Shown here: in pieces, positions 1 through 5,737 of the stretch
Position numbering within the stretch: position 1 is the stretch's first letter
Layout: each line of letters opens with the position of its first letter
Origin: a bacterium
GTDB lineage: Bacteria; Patescibacteriota; Minisyncoccia; Phycocordibacterales; UBA6065
Assembly: GCA_030648825.1 (NCBI GenBank)
Contig: JAUSGU010000076.1
Coordinates: 1-5,970 of the forward strand
Reading direction: 5' to 3'
Length of the DNA stretch: 5,970 bases
Notes under the pieces: generated by a model
Told to the model about the DNA's origin: nothing
Seen by the model: only the letters and a program-made list of their open reading frames with translations
Database searches by the model: none
Made by a program: the position numbers and the translations under genes

Positions 1-491
1 TCGTCATGGACATAATCGAAGAATCGTTCGAGATGTTTGCACATGCTCAGGTAGGTGAATTTGACACCATCGAGTTTTTGCATTTCTTCGAGGATTTGAG
101 ATGGGGTCGGGCAACACTTAACCTCCATAAAAAGCCTTTGATAATCTCCTGCCCAAGTAAATACGATTAGAGACCAAAGATTATCTTCCCGACACACGCC
201 CCAGACACACCAGCGGTTTGGATTGATCCTCACCGTCGATGAAAAGTAAAACCCCTGTTTGATGAGAAAGAACCGGTTCGGAGCAGGATCATCATCTCTG
301 AGGAATTTTTCCGCATCATGGAGATTATTGGCTTCAAGGAGGAAGTCACTCAAATTAGGCAGGCTCACTCTATCCATCTCGGACCTGACTCTCCGGCCGA
401 GAATTTCGACGACATTAATCCATTCCTTTTCCGAAAGCCCAGTCTTACCAGGCGCGATAACGTTCAAGATTGAAGGCGTACCTTCGCTCAT
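1..491 (-). CDS. Hypothetical protein, C-terminally truncated by window edge
   Basis: I translated 163 codons from an ATG at 491-489 to the left edge without meeting a stop, so this is the N-terminal part of a longer protein. The start is supported by AAAGGA six bases upstream and by an in-frame TGA shortly before it, with no earlier ATG between. The protein begins MSEGTPSILNVIAPG and looks soluble: I see no signal peptide or membrane segment. The first 70 residues are charged and helix-like (SEKEWINVVEILGRRVRSEM at 20-39). Residues 73-125 are aromatic-rich and beta-like, with a Trp/Cys cluster (RWCVWGVC at 93-100, and a second Cys pair at 126-127). A helical, charged segment follows. I do not recognise the family. 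It lies 79 bases behind tatD on the same strand, apparently with its own promoter. Codon use and open length support a real gene; function is unknown. Confidence 0.75.
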   Translation of the reverse strand, partial: MSEGTPSILNVIAPGKTGLSEKEWINVVEILGRRVRSEMDRVSLPNLSDFLLEANNLHDAEKFLRDDDPAPNRFFLIKQGFYFSSTVRINPNRWCVWGVCREDNLWSLIVFTWAGDYQRLFMEVKCCPTPSQILEEMQKLDGVKFTYLSMCKHLERFFDYVHD

Positions 492-554
492 GGGATATCC
501 TTTGTTAATTGTTAGAACAAGCCTTCAGGCGAACCTTCCGGCGTTTCGTTTTAG

Positions 555-582
555 ATACTACTCTTTAAACCTATGCTGTCAA
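555..582 (-). promoter_or_regulatory. Putative sigma-70 promoter for the hypothetical gene at 491
   Basis: Read on the minus strand there is a perfect -35 box TTGACA (582-577), a 16-base spacer, and a -10-like TAGTAT (560-555, four of six consensus bases). The -35 box lies inside the last codons of tatD. Transcription would start near 548 and give a leader of about 57 bases ending in AAAGGA before the ATG at 491. The match is by eye only. A -35 this good next to a gene with a good ribosome binding site makes an independent transcript plausible. Confidence 0.45.
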
Positions 583-1434
583 CTTGAAAAGCTTGAAAGC
601 ATTATCTACGAGTTGTTTTTGGCATTCAATCAGATCTATTTCTTTTATGCCTGCTATTTTATTTGCAATGTGAGTTACAAAAAAAGGTTCGTTCCTCCCA
701 CCCCGTTCCGGCACAGGTGCGACGTAAGGACAGTCTGTTTCCGACATGATGCGATCCATGGGTGTTATTTTAACAAGTTCCTCATATTGCTTTGCGAATG
801 TTACAACTCCGGTGTACGAAAGATAAAAGCCTAGATCCAAAAACTCTTTTGCTTCTTTTACAGTTCCAGCGAAAAAATGTATGTTCCCATGGAGTTTATC
901 GCTATATTTTTCTTTGTAAGATTTTAAAATATCCAAAACATCGCGATAAGCATTTCCACCTGCACCCGAACGAATGTGAAGCATTAGAGGTAAATCAAAT
1001 TCGAGAGCAACCTCTATCTGGGCTATAAAAGCCACCCTTTGTCTTTTGTGCTCTTCTGGATTTGGTGCGTGATAATAATCCAGTCCACACTCGCCTATTC
1101 CCACAACTTTCTTTCCTCCTTCTTTTATCAGTTTTCTATAAAAATCTTTGTCAAATACTTCCCCACGCGAAGTGAACCCGCGAGAATCTTTGCCAATCTC
1201 TTGCGTGTCGTGAAAAGAAGCGTTGGCGTGAATAGGATGTAGACCAACGATAGCATATACACCCTCCGAAAATTCCCTCGTCATCTCCACCGCTTTTCTG
1301 GACGTATCCTGTTGCGTGCCTACGTTTATCATCCAGACGCCAGCCTCCAAAGCTCTCTCTACAACAGCTCTTCTATCCGCATCAAAAGCGGTGAAATTTG
1401 TGTGAGCGTGGATGTCTATGAATTGAGGTTGCAT
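571..1434 (-). CDS. tatD: TatD-family metal-dependent hydrolase (putative DNase)
   Basis: This 287-residue protein is a TatD-type member of the amidohydrolase superfamily, a TIM-barrel enzyme with a two-metal site; characterised relatives are 3'-5' DNases or work on nucleic acid ends. The ligand set is visible: HxH at H9/H11 (DIHAHTNF), GLHP at 64-67, the glutamate E115 in GIGECGLDYY, H153 in LMLHIRSG, H186 in IHFFAG, and D234 in SETDCPY, followed by RGGRNEP at 244-250. Between GLHP and GIGECGLDY there are about 20 more residues than in Escherichia coli-type TatD proteins, including GFTSRGEVFD, which I recall as usual in CPR versions. The start at 1434 is the first possible one, because an in-frame TAA lies three codons upstream. 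No Shine-Dalgarno is visible. It follows metG on the same strand, but an intrinsic terminator stands between, so its expression may depend on read-through. The family is clear; the substrate is not known. Confidence 0.93.
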   Translation of the reverse strand: MQPQFIDIHAHTNFTAFDADRRAVVERALEAGVWMINVGTQQDTSRKAVEMTREFSEGVYAIVGLHPIHANASFHDTQEIGKDSRGFTSRGEVFDKDFYRKLIKEGGKKVVGIGECGLDYYHAPNPEEHKRQRVAFIAQIEVALEFDLPLMLHIRSGAGGNAYRDVLDILKSYKEKYSDKLHGNIHFFAGTVKEAKEFLDLGFYLSYTGVVTFAKQYEELVKITPMDRIMSETDCPYVAPVPERGGRNEPFFVTHIANKIAGIKEIDLIECQKQLVDNAFKLFKLTA

Positions 1435-1448
1435 AAATACAGCTTATG

Positions 1449-1492
1449 AAAAAAAACAAAACTCCGCCACTATTTCCCATTGTGAACGGAGT
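1449..1492 (-). terminator. Intrinsic terminator just upstream of tatD
   Basis: On the minus strand, ACTCCG (1492-1487) pairs with CGGAGT (1466-1461). The stem continues after a small internal loop with CAC (1484-1482) and GTG (1470-1468), leaving an 11-base loop. The stem is followed by TTT, one G, then eight T. Three further G-U pairs can form at the base. This is a textbook rho-independent terminator for minus-strand transcription and has no T tract in the plus direction. It sits 14 bases before the tatD start codon, too close for a separate tatD promoter between them. It is therefore either the end of the metG transcript or of a small RNA, with partial read-through, or an attenuator of tatD. 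Confidence 0.75.
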
Positions 1493-1497
1493 CCCAT

Positions 1498-1599
1498 GCT
1501 CTAGCCGCCTGTCTGCTTATTATGTAAATTGCCTCTCTATGAAGCAGACTGCACAACACCGAAGGCCTCAAATCGGTAGCCGGGAAAGTCAGAAAGAGC
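1498..1599 (-). ncRNA. Candidate structured RNA (small RNA or leader) between metG and tatD
   Basis: Read on the minus strand, this stretch can fold as a closed junction. An outer helix of five pairs joins GCTCT (1599-1595) to AGAGC (1502-1498). Inside are a hairpin ACCGA/TCGGT (1577-1573 with 1562-1558) with a ten-base loop, and an eight-pair hairpin GTCTGCTT/AAGCAGAC (1549-1542 with 1518-1511) with a 23-base loop. Five bases later the terminator at 1492 begins. A structured element followed directly by a terminator and then a gene is the layout of a riboswitch or attenuator, but also of an ordinary small RNA. A TATACT at 1615-1610 could be the -10 box of an independent promoter, though its -35 region is poor. 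I match it to no known RNA family. The pairing is by eye, without energy calculation. Confidence 0.3.
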
Positions 1600-1618
1600 C
1601 GTCAATAACAGTATAGCC

Positions 1619-3052
1619 CTACTCTTTTCGTAAGAAAAGGGGCATATCTGGCATTTTATTTTCTCGAACGAGATTTTGGATAATTTTTGAAGTTTCTGGC
1701 ATGAACGGTTGGAGAAAATAAGCGATACGATATAAATCTTTTACTAATAATGTAATAATCTTTTCGGCCTCTATTTTGTTTGTTTTTATTAACTTGAAAG
1801 GTTGTTTATCCTGAATTGTATGATCGGAAAAAGTAATGATTCCCCATATTAATTCCATTGCTGATTTAATATCAAACTTCTGAAGAAGACTATCAAAAGG
1901 TTCATTCGGAGGTTTTTCTATTTCAATTGGTTCTGTCAGGTTTGTTGTTGCCATCTTCATTACCCGTGATACCAAATTTCCGAGGCCATTGGCGAGATTC
2001 GTGTTGTAAGCCTGTTTGAATCGCTCCATAGTGAAAGAAGAATCCTCAAAAGTAGCCAGTTCGCGTGAGACAAAGTAACGTAATGCATCTGTACCGTATT
2101 CATTTATTATATCAACAGGACTCACGACATTGCCCAGAGATTTTGACATTTTTATTCCACCCTCTCCCGTCACAAATCCATTGACGACAACTGTGTGTGT
2201 AGGTGGAAGGTCGGCGGCCAGAAGCATCGCTTGCCACATGACGGATTGAAAACGAGTGTTGTCTTTGCCACAGTATTGCGTTGGTGTGCCGTTTTTCCAA
2301 AATTTTTCAAAAGTAGCCGTGTCTTCGGGCCAACCGAGAGTAGAAATATAATTAATGAGTGCATCAAACCAGACATACATGACATGATCTGGATCATTCG
2401 GCACGCCGATGCCCCACGCCATCTTTGTCCGCAGACGCGATATGCTGAAATCTTCCAATCCGCGCTTTATAAACTCTCTCACCTCGTTCATACGAAAATC
2501 CGGCACGATATTGTGGCTATGAGTATCGTAAAGCTTTAAAAGTTTCTCACCAAACGCTGAAAATTTGAAAAAATAATTTTCCTCCTCGACAATTTGCGCG
2601 ACAATGTTGTGAATCGGACATTTTCCGCCTACCAGTTCCGATTCCGTCTTGACCTCCTCGCAACCAACGCAGTATTTCGCTTTATAGTTTTTTTTGTATA
2701 TATAGCCATTCTCGTCTACCCTCTTCCAGAACTCTTGAGCGGCTTTCTCGTGATGTGGATCGGTCGTGCGGATGAAATGGATATCTTCTGTCATGCCGAG
2801 AAGCGGCAAGAGTTTTTTGAAATTTTCCGCAGATTCGTCAACATATGTTTTGACTTCCTTGCCGGCTTTGGTCGCAGTCTCAAAAAGTTTTTGACCATGC
2901 TCATCTGTTCCTGTATTGAAAAAAACTTCATAGCCTTGAGATTTTTTCCATCTGGCTATGATGTCGGCCCGTATAAACTCCAAAGCATGCCCCATATGGG
3001 GATTGGCATTCACATACGGCAAAGTGGTGGTTATGTAAAAAGGTTTTTTCAT
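1619..3052 (-). CDS. metG: Methionyl-tRNA synthetase
   Basis: This class I aminoacyl-tRNA synthetase charges tRNA-Met, including the initiator, with methionine in the cytoplasm. The Rossmann fold carries the HIGH-type motif HMGH at 19-22 in the PYVNANPHMGHA context, GTDEHG at 48-53 and the KMSKS loop at 301-305. The inserted connective domain has a single zinc site, C128, C131, C145 and H148, which is the one-knuckle arrangement of the Thermus type. YVWFDALINY lies at 226-235. The alpha-helical anticodon domain is recognisable from NLANGLGNLVSRV near 362 and from LQPFMPET near 447. At 477 residues it lacks the C-terminal EMAPII/Trbp111-like tRNA-binding domain found in many bacterial enzymes; this is common in compact genomes. 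The ATG at 3052 is six bases after the stop of the preceding gene and has no good Shine-Dalgarno, so translation is probably coupled. Confidence 0.97.
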   Translation of the reverse strand: MKKPFYITTTLPYVNANPHMGHALEFIRADIIARWKKSQGYEVFFNTGTDEHGQKLFETATKAGKEVKTYVDESAENFKKLLPLLGMTEDIHFIRTTDPHHEKAAQEFWKRVDENGYIYKKNYKAKYCVGCEEVKTESELVGGKCPIHNIVAQIVEEENYFFKFSAFGEKLLKLYDTHSHNIVPDFRMNEVREFIKRGLEDFSISRLRTKMAWGIGVPNDPDHVMYVWFDALINYISTLGWPEDTATFEKFWKNGTPTQYCGKDNTRFQSVMWQAMLLAADLPPTHTVVVNGFVTGEGGIKMSKSLGNVVSPVDIINEYGTDALRYFVSRELATFEDSSFTMERFKQAYNTNLANGLGNLVSRVMKMATTNLTEPIEIEKPPNEPFDSLLQKFDIKSAMELIWGIITFSDHTIQDKQPFKLIKTNKIEAEKIITLLVKDLYRIAYFLQPFMPETSKIIQNLVRENKMPDMPLFLRKE

Positions 3053-3058
3053 TTTAAA

Positions 3059-4165
3059 TTATGCCTGTGACACTTTTCTCTTTTGAACATCGTCCAGAAA
3101 TTCAACGAGCATGGATGACAGAGGCACGGAGAGGAGAATACCGAGGAATCCAGCCAATTTGAAACCTATGAGCAGGGATATGATAACGAGAATCGGCGGA
3201 ATGCCGACGATTTTTTTGACGACCAGAGGATACAGGAGATGATTTTCAAATTGATGAATAATGAGATATAAACCGGCAACGATAAAACCCGCCGAAGCGC
3301 CATTATCCACATACGCCGCGGCGAGAGCGGGAATAGCGGCAATAATCGGACCGAACAGAGGGATAGTTTCAAGCAGAGCCGCCAGCACCGCAAACAGGAG
3401 AGCGTTGCGAACACCTAAAACCATGAGACCGAGATATACCAAGATACCGACGACGAGAGCGAGAACGAGCTGTCCCTGCATCCAGAGACCGATTTTTGTT
3501 TGTGTTCGCTTCCACAGATCTAGAACATAGTCTTCCCTCTTGCGGGGAACGACAATTCGCAGAAATTTTTCCACCCCATCTTCTTGGACAGCCAAATAAA
3601 AAGATAGAACAACGATGAGAATGAGGGAGAGTGCTCCGCCGAATACAGAGCTCGCCGAATGGACAAAACCGGCAGAGACACCCGATATCGCTTCATCCAA
3701 CCCAGAAATAATTCCTTGAATAGACAAATTACCTTTGTCGTTTATCACCATAGCTCTGGAAGTCTCTATGCCTTCTGCCACAGTATTTGCCGTTATTTTT
3801 GACTGTTCTATTTGAGTTTCGCCGAGAGGATTCCATAGAGAAATAGAATCCAGATATTGTGGCGCTGAACTGAAAAATTCGGATGTATCCCGGAGAAGTG
3901 TCGGAACAAAGGTATAAAACGCGCCGATAAATATACCCGCCAATAAAACATAAACAACAATAACCGAAACCAATCTCGGTATTCCCCTCTTCAAAAACCA
4001 TTTGGCGAGAGGTTCTATGCAGGAAGCGACAACAACAGCCGTGATGATAACCAAAACAATATCTTTTAGAACAAACAAGAGATAAGTGAGAAAAATCAAG
4101 AAAATACCGCGAGCGATTGTTCCGGTGGTGATTTCCATACTTGTATTTTTTGGAAATTCTGACAT
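3059..4165 (-). CDS. AI-2E family transporter (PerM/YdiK/TqsA-like membrane protein)
   Basis: This 368-residue integral membrane protein belongs to the AI-2E family exporter group. Characterised members are linked to autoinducer-2 export or to sodium/proton exchange, so the substrate cannot be assigned. Hydrophobic segments lie at about 18-50 (two closely spaced helices), 65-88, 175-193, 212-262 (two or three helices), 264-285, 300-315 and 330-358. The usual polar insert at about 90-170 falls between the N-terminal and C-terminal membrane blocks. Family signatures are PLAKWFLKRGIPR at 52-64, ETIPLFGPIIAAIPA at 266-280, HQFENHLLYPLVVKKIVG at 314-331 and GIPPILVIISLLIG at 331-344. The start at 4165 lies 12 bases after the peptidase stop and has no clear Shine-Dalgarno. 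A second ATG at codon 10 is possible and no better supported. It stands between a peptidase and metG, which suggests co-transcription and not a shared pathway. Confidence 0.92.
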   Translation of the reverse strand: MSEFPKNTSMEITTGTIARGIFLIFLTYLLFVLKDIVLVIITAVVVASCIEPLAKWFLKRGIPRLVSVIVVYVLLAGIFIGAFYTFVPTLLRDTSEFFSSAPQYLDSISLWNPLGETQIEQSKITANTVAEGIETSRAMVINDKGNLSIQGIISGLDEAISGVSAGFVHSASSVFGGALSLILIVVLSFYLAVQEDGVEKFLRIVVPRKREDYVLDLWKRTQTKIGLWMQGQLVLALVVGILVYLGLMVLGVRNALLFAVLAALLETIPLFGPIIAAIPALAAAYVDNGASAGFIVAGLYLIIHQFENHLLYPLVVKKIVGIPPILVIISLLIGFKLAGFLGILLSVPLSSMLVEFLDDVQKRKVSQA

Positions 4166-4177
4166 GAATCAATGATA

Positions 4178-5449
4178 CTATGCCCCGATGGCTTTTGAAA
4201 CCGCTCCTTTATTCATACCTTTACCTATAACCCCCACAGTGAGTTTTTGATTATCAAAGAGAATATTTGCAACCCGCATGATATCCGCAGAGGTAATTTT
4301 GCCGAGTATTTCATCAAACTCGGCGGGTATACGGATTTTATCCGAGAGAATTTCCTGATCAGCAAAAAAATCCGCCACATTATCGGAAGTTTCCAGAGAC
4401 ATCAGTGTGTGGGCGCGTATATATTCTTTTACTTTATCCAATTCCGCTTTTAAAACAGGCTTTGTTTTTAACTTTTTTGTTTCAGAGAGTATGGCGGAAA
4501 CAATTTCAGGCACTCTCTCGGCTGTCGTGCCAGTGGAAATAACAAAACGACCAAATGTGAGATGGAGCGAGTGATGCGCTCCTATATAATATCCGGAACC
4601 CATATCATCGCGCAGTTTTGTAAAGAGACGAGAGCTCATGCCCGCGCGCAAAATTCCCCATATGAGATGCGCCACAAAACGATCAGGTGATTTTCTGTCA
4701 AAAGTCCTCCACGCCGTGATGATATGCGCTTGATCCGTGTCTTTGTCTACAAAAACCATCTCGGGAGCCGGTTGTATTCTGTCTCTTGTGGCAAGTTCGG
4801 GGGAAACGAGACCTCGAGCAATAGTTCCGAGAGATTTTTTTGCCCAAGAGAGCATTTCTCTCTCTGAAATACCGCCGGCGATTGTTACTATGGTATTTTC
4901 GGCTCTATATTGCGATGTGTGATAAGCCAAGAGATCATCGCGAGTAATCGCATTGACGGTTTCTTTTGTGCCTAAAACACTCCTCTCCGCCGGCTCGCCC
5001 CTATGCATATGAATGCGCAGAGCATCGGAAACTTTTTCTTGAGGATCGTCCGCATACATATCTATTTCACCTAGCACCACATTCTTTTCCTTCGCAATTT
5101 CCACATCGGGAAAAGTAGAGTTCATATAAATATCCGCCACCACATCCGCGATTTGAGCAAAGTGTCTCACATCCGCTTTTGCATAATATCCGGTCATTTC
5201 GCTAGTGGTGAAAGCGTTATAACTAGCGCCTATAGAATCCAACTCTGTCGCGATGACTCGCGCGCTCGGCCTGCGAGTCGTGCCTTTGAAACACATATGT
5301 TCCAGAAAATGAGAAATGCCGGATTGTTTTTGATTTTCATAATACGAACCGGTAGCCACGTTCATCATCACAGTTACTGTCGGATTTCCTTGCATAGGCA
5401 CGGTAATCACCCGCACGCCGTTTAGAAGGATTGTTCGTTTGAAGTTCAT
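4178..5449 (-). CDS. M16 family zinc metallopeptidase (pitrilysin/insulinase-like)
   Basis: This 423-residue protein is a short, two-domain M16 peptidase, like the processing-peptidase and YmxG group. The active site is intact: inverted zinc motif HFLEH at H47-E50-H51, and the third ligand glutamate E128 in VVLGEI, exactly 76 residues after H51 as in the family pattern HxxEH(x76)E. The second M16 domain contains GMSSRLFTKLRDDMGSGYYIG at about 260-280, with the Arg and Tyr residues used for substrate binding by relatives. I see no signal peptide, so it is probably cytoplasmic and degrades or trims peptides. Some relatives work as pairs of an active and an inactive subunit; no partner is in this window. 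It is the first gene of the operon with the transporter and metG. The start codon fits the usual family N-terminus. No Shine-Dalgarno precedes it, only a pyrimidine-rich leader. Confidence 0.95.
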   Translation of the reverse strand: MNFKRTILLNGVRVITVPMQGNPTVTVMMNVATGSYYENQKQSGISHFLEHMCFKGTTRRPSARVIATELDSIGASYNAFTTSEMTGYYAKADVRHFAQIADVVADIYMNSTFPDVEIAKEKNVVLGEIDMYADDPQEKVSDALRIHMHRGEPAERSVLGTKETVNAITRDDLLAYHTSQYRAENTIVTIAGGISEREMLSWAKKSLGTIARGLVSPELATRDRIQPAPEMVFVDKDTDQAHIITAWRTFDRKSPDRFVAHLIWGILRAGMSSRLFTKLRDDMGSGYYIGAHHSLHLTFGRFVISTGTTAERVPEIVSAILSETKKLKTKPVLKAELDKVKEYIRAHTLMSLETSDNVADFFADQEILSDKIRIPAEFDEILGKITSADIMRVANILFDNQKLTVGVIGKGMNKGAVSKAIGA

Positions 5450-5480
5450 AAATGGATAGGTAGATAAACAGATGGACAGA
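5450..5480 (-). repeat. Imperfect 8-base tandem repeat abutting the peptidase start codon
   Basis: On the minus strand the last 31 bases before the ATG read as a degenerate eight-base repeat: TCTGTCCA, TCTGTTTA, TCTACCTA, then TCCATTT. The stretch is pyrimidine-rich and lacks any Shine-Dalgarno. It would form most of the leader of the peptidase mRNA. It may be a simple replication-slippage product or an unstructured, pyrimidine-rich loading site for ribosomes. Confidence 0.4.
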
Positions 5481-5494
5481 TTGAAAACAATTAG

Positions 5495-5503
5495 AGTTTA
5501 TCA
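5495..5503 (-). promoter_or_regulatory. Possible extended -10 promoter for the peptidase operon
   Basis: On the minus strand TGATAAACT (5503-5495) reads as TG, one base, then TAAACT, an extended -10 with four of six consensus bases. Transcription would begin near 5488, about 38 bases before the ATG at 5449. The position expected for a -35 box (5523-5518) falls in the 10-bp palindrome and has no consensus match. This is the best candidate upstream of the three-gene operon, but it is weak. Confidence 0.28.
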
Positions 5504-5515
5504 CCAGAGCCATTT

Positions 5516-5538
5516 TTGCATGCTTGACAAGCATGCAA
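5516..5538. promoter_or_regulatory. Perfect 10-bp palindrome, likely operator
   Basis: The arms TTGCATGCTT (5516-5525) and AAGCATGCAA (5529-5538) are exact reverse complements around the three bases GAC. The -35 hexamer of the plus-strand promoter (5524-5529) straddles the centre, and the region where a minus-strand -35 would lie falls in the left arm. A symmetric site in this place fits a dimeric repressor that blocks RNA polymerase. No regulator gene is in the window. It is unlikely to be a terminator because neither side has a T tract. Confidence 0.55.
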
Positions 5539-5552
5539 TTACTTGCTATACT
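5524..5552 (+). promoter_or_regulatory. Near-consensus sigma-70 promoter for the plus-strand gene
   Basis: TTGACA (5524-5529) is followed by exactly 17 bases and then TATACT (5547-5552), which differs from the consensus -10 at one base. Transcription would start near 5559 and produce a leader of about 180 bases before the ATG at 5738. Box quality and spacing make this the strongest promoter in the window. Confidence 0.75.
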
Positions 5553-5583
5553 ACTCAAGTAGCTCTTTGATACAGAACCAGTC

Positions 5584-5647
5584 TTTGAGACGAGCTTTTT
5601 GAGCCTTCAAAAAAATAAACTACAGGGCCTAAAAAGCTCGTCTCAAA
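5584..5647 (+). repeat. Perfect 17-bp inverted repeat in the 5' leader
   Basis: TTTGAGACGAGCTTTTT (5584-5600) is the exact reverse complement of AAAAAGCTCGTCTCAAA (5631-5647), with a 30-base spacer. Inside, GAGCCTT (5601-5607) and AGGGCCT (5624-5630) pair further with one mismatch and two G-U pairs, which leaves an A-rich loop of about 16 bases. In the transcript this makes a hairpin of about 24 pairs. Neither arm is followed by a T tract, so it is not a typical terminator. There is no flanking direct duplication to suggest a small transposable element. It may stabilise the transcript, be a target for a double-strand-specific nuclease, or be a regulatory leader element. Confidence 0.8.
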
Positions 5648-5691
5648 CTGAGGCAAGACGTAATTTTGAGATCGTATGCTCAAATCCAGTC

Positions 5692-5716
5692 GCCTTCGAG
5701 ATAATTTCAAAAAGGC
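5692..5716 (+). repeat. Small inverted repeat upstream of the ribosome binding site
   Basis: GCCTT (5692-5696) pairs with AAGGC (5712-5716), and inside it GAGA can pair with TTTC around a three-base loop. The hairpin ends nine bases before the AAGGAG at 5726-5731, so it leaves the ribosome binding site free. The short stem may be chance. Confidence 0.3.
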
Positions 5717-5725
5717 TAACAGAAA

Positions 5726-5731
5726 AAGGAG
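5726..5731 (+). promoter_or_regulatory. Consensus Shine-Dalgarno AAGGAG
   Basis: AAGGAG stands six bases before the ATG at 5738, which is nearly ideal. It decides the start of the plus-strand gene. It stands out because none of the four complete minus-strand genes has a recognisable Shine-Dalgarno. Confidence 0.85.
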
Positions 5732-5737
5732 CACATC

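Noticed and set aside
520..545. Hairpin GCCTGAAGGC after tatD as a terminator
   Set aside because: The stem is only 3-4 pairs and no T run follows; it also lies in the leader of the next gene.
259..834. Plus-strand open frame of 191 codons
   Set aside because: It lies antisense to the tatD 3' end and to the hypothetical gene at 491, has no ribosome binding site, and has a low-complexity translation typical of a shadow frame.
1558..1590. Plus-strand GGTAGCCGGG resembling the 3' part of a c-di-GMP-I riboswitch
   Set aside because: The conserved upstream part (CACGCACAGGGC, GACGCAAAGCC) is absent, and nothing downstream on the plus strand would be controlled.
1500..1600. tRNA, tmRNA or signal recognition particle RNA in the metG-tatD gap
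   Set aside because: No T-loop GTTCGA, no acceptor-stem pairing, and no GGAAGGA-type signal recognition particle apex on either strand.
2195..3070. Plus-strand open frames of 114 and 158 codons (2195-2539 and 2594-3070)
   Set aside because: Both are antisense to metG, whose motifs are complete across this stretch; the translations show no family features.
5584..5647. Small transposable element (MITE) formed by the 17-bp inverted repeat
   Set aside because: There is no target-site duplication at the flanks, and 64 bases is short for such an element; only a search for other copies would revive the idea.
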